This document shows positions 4,341 to 5,500 of a stretch of 5,500 nucleotides of DNA, piece after piece (the first letter of the stretch is position 1; each line of letters begins with the position of its first letter). The DNA comes from JBDRGC01 sp043818215 (GTDB taxonomy: Bacteria > Chloroflexota > Anaerolineae > Anaerolineales > UBA11858), in the NCBI GenBank assembly GCA_043818215.1, contig JBDRGC010000417.1, positions 1-5,500 of the forward strand. Reading direction: 5' to 3'. The translations under genes and the position numbers were made by a program. The notes under the pieces were generated by a model that ran no database searches, was not told the origin of the DNA, and was given only the letters and a program-made list of their open reading frames with translations.

Positions 4341-5300
4341 GTGACAAAACACAAAGTACGTTGGATGATTGTGAGCATAATTCTGCTGACCCTGGCGGGG
4401 TTGGGGGGAGAACGCGCGTTCGCCCAAACGGCAGAGGGAAGTCGTTATTTCCCGGAAACAGGCCACTGGGTTTCCAACGAATTCTTAGTACACTACCAAA
4501 GCGTCTCGAACCCTGAAAAGCTGTTCGGGTTTCCCATTACCGATGCCTTTTGGGACGAGGCCACAGAAACGGCGATTCAGTATTTCGAAAAGGTGCGCTT
4601 CGAACTTCACCCCGGGTCGCCGCCTGATCTCAGAGTTCAACTCACACCCTTGGGAGCATACCTATACTCAACCGGTCAGACTTTGCCGGTTCCGCCAAAC
4701 TCACCTGCCTGCCAGGTTTTCCCAGAAATTGGTTTTCAGGTGTGCTACGCCTTCCTGGATTTCTTCGATGCCAACGGTAGCATAACACAATTCGGTTACC
4801 CAATTTCGAATTTCGAGGTTCACGAGGGCTGGATTGTCCAATATTTCCAGCGCGCCCGCTTCGAATGGCATCCCGAACTCGCCGCCGGGCAGCGGGTTAC
4901 GCTCACAAATCTTGGCAGCCGCTACTTCCAAACCCATCACGAAGACTCCACATTATTGCGTCCTAACAGGAACAATATTCCACAACAGCCTATTCTGGAT
5001 TTACAAGTTCATGCTTTTGCAGGCACATCTATCATGTCCCCCAGAGGGATACAAACGCTGTATGTCATCGTCCAAGACCAAAATCTTGAGCCAGTGCAAA
5101 ATGCAATTGTGAACTTCGAAGTAAAATTCCCTGACGGGGAAAGCACATCTGTTCAAATGGAGGTTACCAACCAACGCGGAGTTAGCATACAAAAGTTCCC
5201 AATCAATATTCAATCTCAAGGCATTGCAGAGATCATTGTGACTGCGGCTTACAGGACACTGCAAACGCAGACAAAAACTTCTTTCCAAATATGGTGGTGA
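4341..5300 (+). CDS. Secreted protein: two FPETG/QYF-RFE repeats and an Ig-like tail
   Basis: This 319-residue protein appears to be exported and to act outside the membrane; its function is unknown. Residues 1-29 form a Sec signal peptide: MTKHKVRW, a hydrophobic stretch MIVSIILLTLAGLGG, then ERAFAQ with likely cleavage after AFA. Repeat 1 (about 35-112) begins RYFPETGHWVSNEFL and runs through LFGFPITDAF to QYFEKVRFELHP and LTPLGAYLY. Repeat 2 (about 126-197) matches it: VFPEIGFQVCYAFLDFF, FGYPISNFEV, QYFQRARFEWHP, LTNLGSRYF. Residues about 219-317 alternate strand-like segments (LYVIVQDQNLEPVQNAIVNFEV, AEIIVTAAY), as in bacterial Ig-like (Big_1-type) domains. This architecture is frequent in Chloroflexota surface proteins. 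GTG 4341 is preferred: AGGAAAG (4324-4330) precedes it and the signal peptide begins there. A GTG at 4269 lies in the hairpin and would add 24 residues ahead of the signal peptide; ATG 4365 is a shorter alternative. Confidence 0.8.
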   Translation: MTKHKVRWMIVSIILLTLAGLGGERAFAQTAEGSRYFPETGHWVSNEFLVHYQSVSNPEKLFGFPITDAFWDEATETAIQYFEKVRFELHPGSPPDLRVQLTPLGAYLYSTGQTLPVPPNSPACQVFPEIGFQVCYAFLDFFDANGSITQFGYPISNFEVHEGWIVQYFQRARFEWHPELAAGQRVTLTNLGSRYFQTHHEDSTLLRPNRNNIPQQPILDLQVHAFAGTSIMSPRGIQTLYVIVQDQNLEPVQNAIVNFEVKFPDGESTSVQMEVTNQRGVSIQKFPINIQSQGIAEIIVTAAYRTLQTQTKTSFQIWW

Positions 5301-5347
5301 AGTACCCTCTAGAAAGGAATGGTTTGGGGGAATTGCTCAAAATGTTA

Positions 5348-5382
5348 GGGGTGGATTGCATCCCAAAGGATGCGTACCCACC
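5348..5382 (+). terminator. Imperfect hairpin after the secreted-protein gene
   Basis: GCATCC (5358-5363) pairs with GGATGC (5368-5373), and an outer GGTGG/CCACC segment adds to the stem through a small internal loop. It begins about 47 bases after the stop and has no T run, so it is a weak terminator candidate. The GGGGTGG/CCACC outer stem echoes the hairpin at 4249-4299, so it may be a diverged member of the same repeat. Confidence 0.35.
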
Positions 5383-5397
5383 AACAAAACCGAATTG

Positions 5398-5497
5398 TAA
5401 ATGGTAAATGGTGAATTATAAATGGTAAATGATTGCGGAGCTGTATGAACCTCATTTTACAATTTAAAATTTACCATTCACCATACACCATTTAAAA
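5398..5497. repeat. AT-rich heptameric foldback array
   Basis: The left block 5398-5432 is five exact-length heptads: TAAATGG, TAAATGG, TGAATTA, TAAATGG, TAAATGA. The right block 5456-5497 is six heptads of the opposite strand: TTTACAA, TTTAAAA, TTTACCA, TTCACCA, TACACCA, TTTAAAA. The blocks are imperfect inverted copies around the spacer 5433-5455, so the whole can fold back. It may continue past the window edge. No coding potential is seen. Confidence 0.8.
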
Positions 5498-5500
5498 TTG

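Noticed and set aside
5398..5497. The heptameric array as a CRISPR or iteron array
   Set aside because: The units are 7 bases with no unique spacers of 25-40 bases, no cas genes are near, and no replication initiator gene is present.

Overview
The window looks like a chromosomal stretch from a member of Chloroflexota, most likely an Anaerolineae-type lineage. This rests on the secreted protein at 4341-5300, whose paired 'FPETG..FL..(F)FG.PIS..QYF.(K/R)(V/A)RFE.HP' repeats are typical of that phylum, and on the repeat-rich intergenic DNA. It is an inference from protein style, not a database result. All six genes I accept lie on the + strand. No rRNA, tRNA, CRISPR array or complete insertion sequence was seen.

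Region by region. 1-320 is non-coding and holds part of a hairpin-rich intergenic repeat, followed by a promoter and a clear palindromic operator candidate. 321-1294 is a two-gene toxin-antitoxin operon: a composite antitoxin (Phd-like N-terminus joined to a UPF0175-like helix-turn-helix C-terminus) and a DUF3368/PIN-type RNase toxin, overlapping by one base. 1295-2037 has no gene. It holds a second, more complete copy of the repeat, with 15-bp inverted ends (1435-1449 and 1861-1875) around a nearly 200-bp nested palindrome (1484-1679), then a promoter. 2038-2817 is a class I SAM-dependent methyltransferase. 2818-2951 contains a short hairpin and an array of 7-8 bp CACGTTT-like units. 2952-3434 and 3431-4114 are a translationally coupled pair, a hot-dog thioesterase and a HAD phosphatase-like hydrolase. 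4115-4340 carries a consensus-like promoter and a very strong 24-bp hairpin. 4341-5300 is an exported protein with two repeat domains and an Ig-like tail. 5301-5500 ends in a second hairpin and a foldback pair of heptameric AT-rich arrays.

Working together: the antitoxin and toxin form one self-regulated unit, bracketed by related repeats. The thioesterase and HAD genes form a small metabolic operon whose substrates cannot be read from sequence. The methyltransferase and the secreted protein appear to be independent transcription units, each with a plausible promoter. The most unusual features are the fused antitoxin with its operator, the composite repeat bracketing it, and two unrelated heptad-periodic foldback arrays in intergenic gaps.
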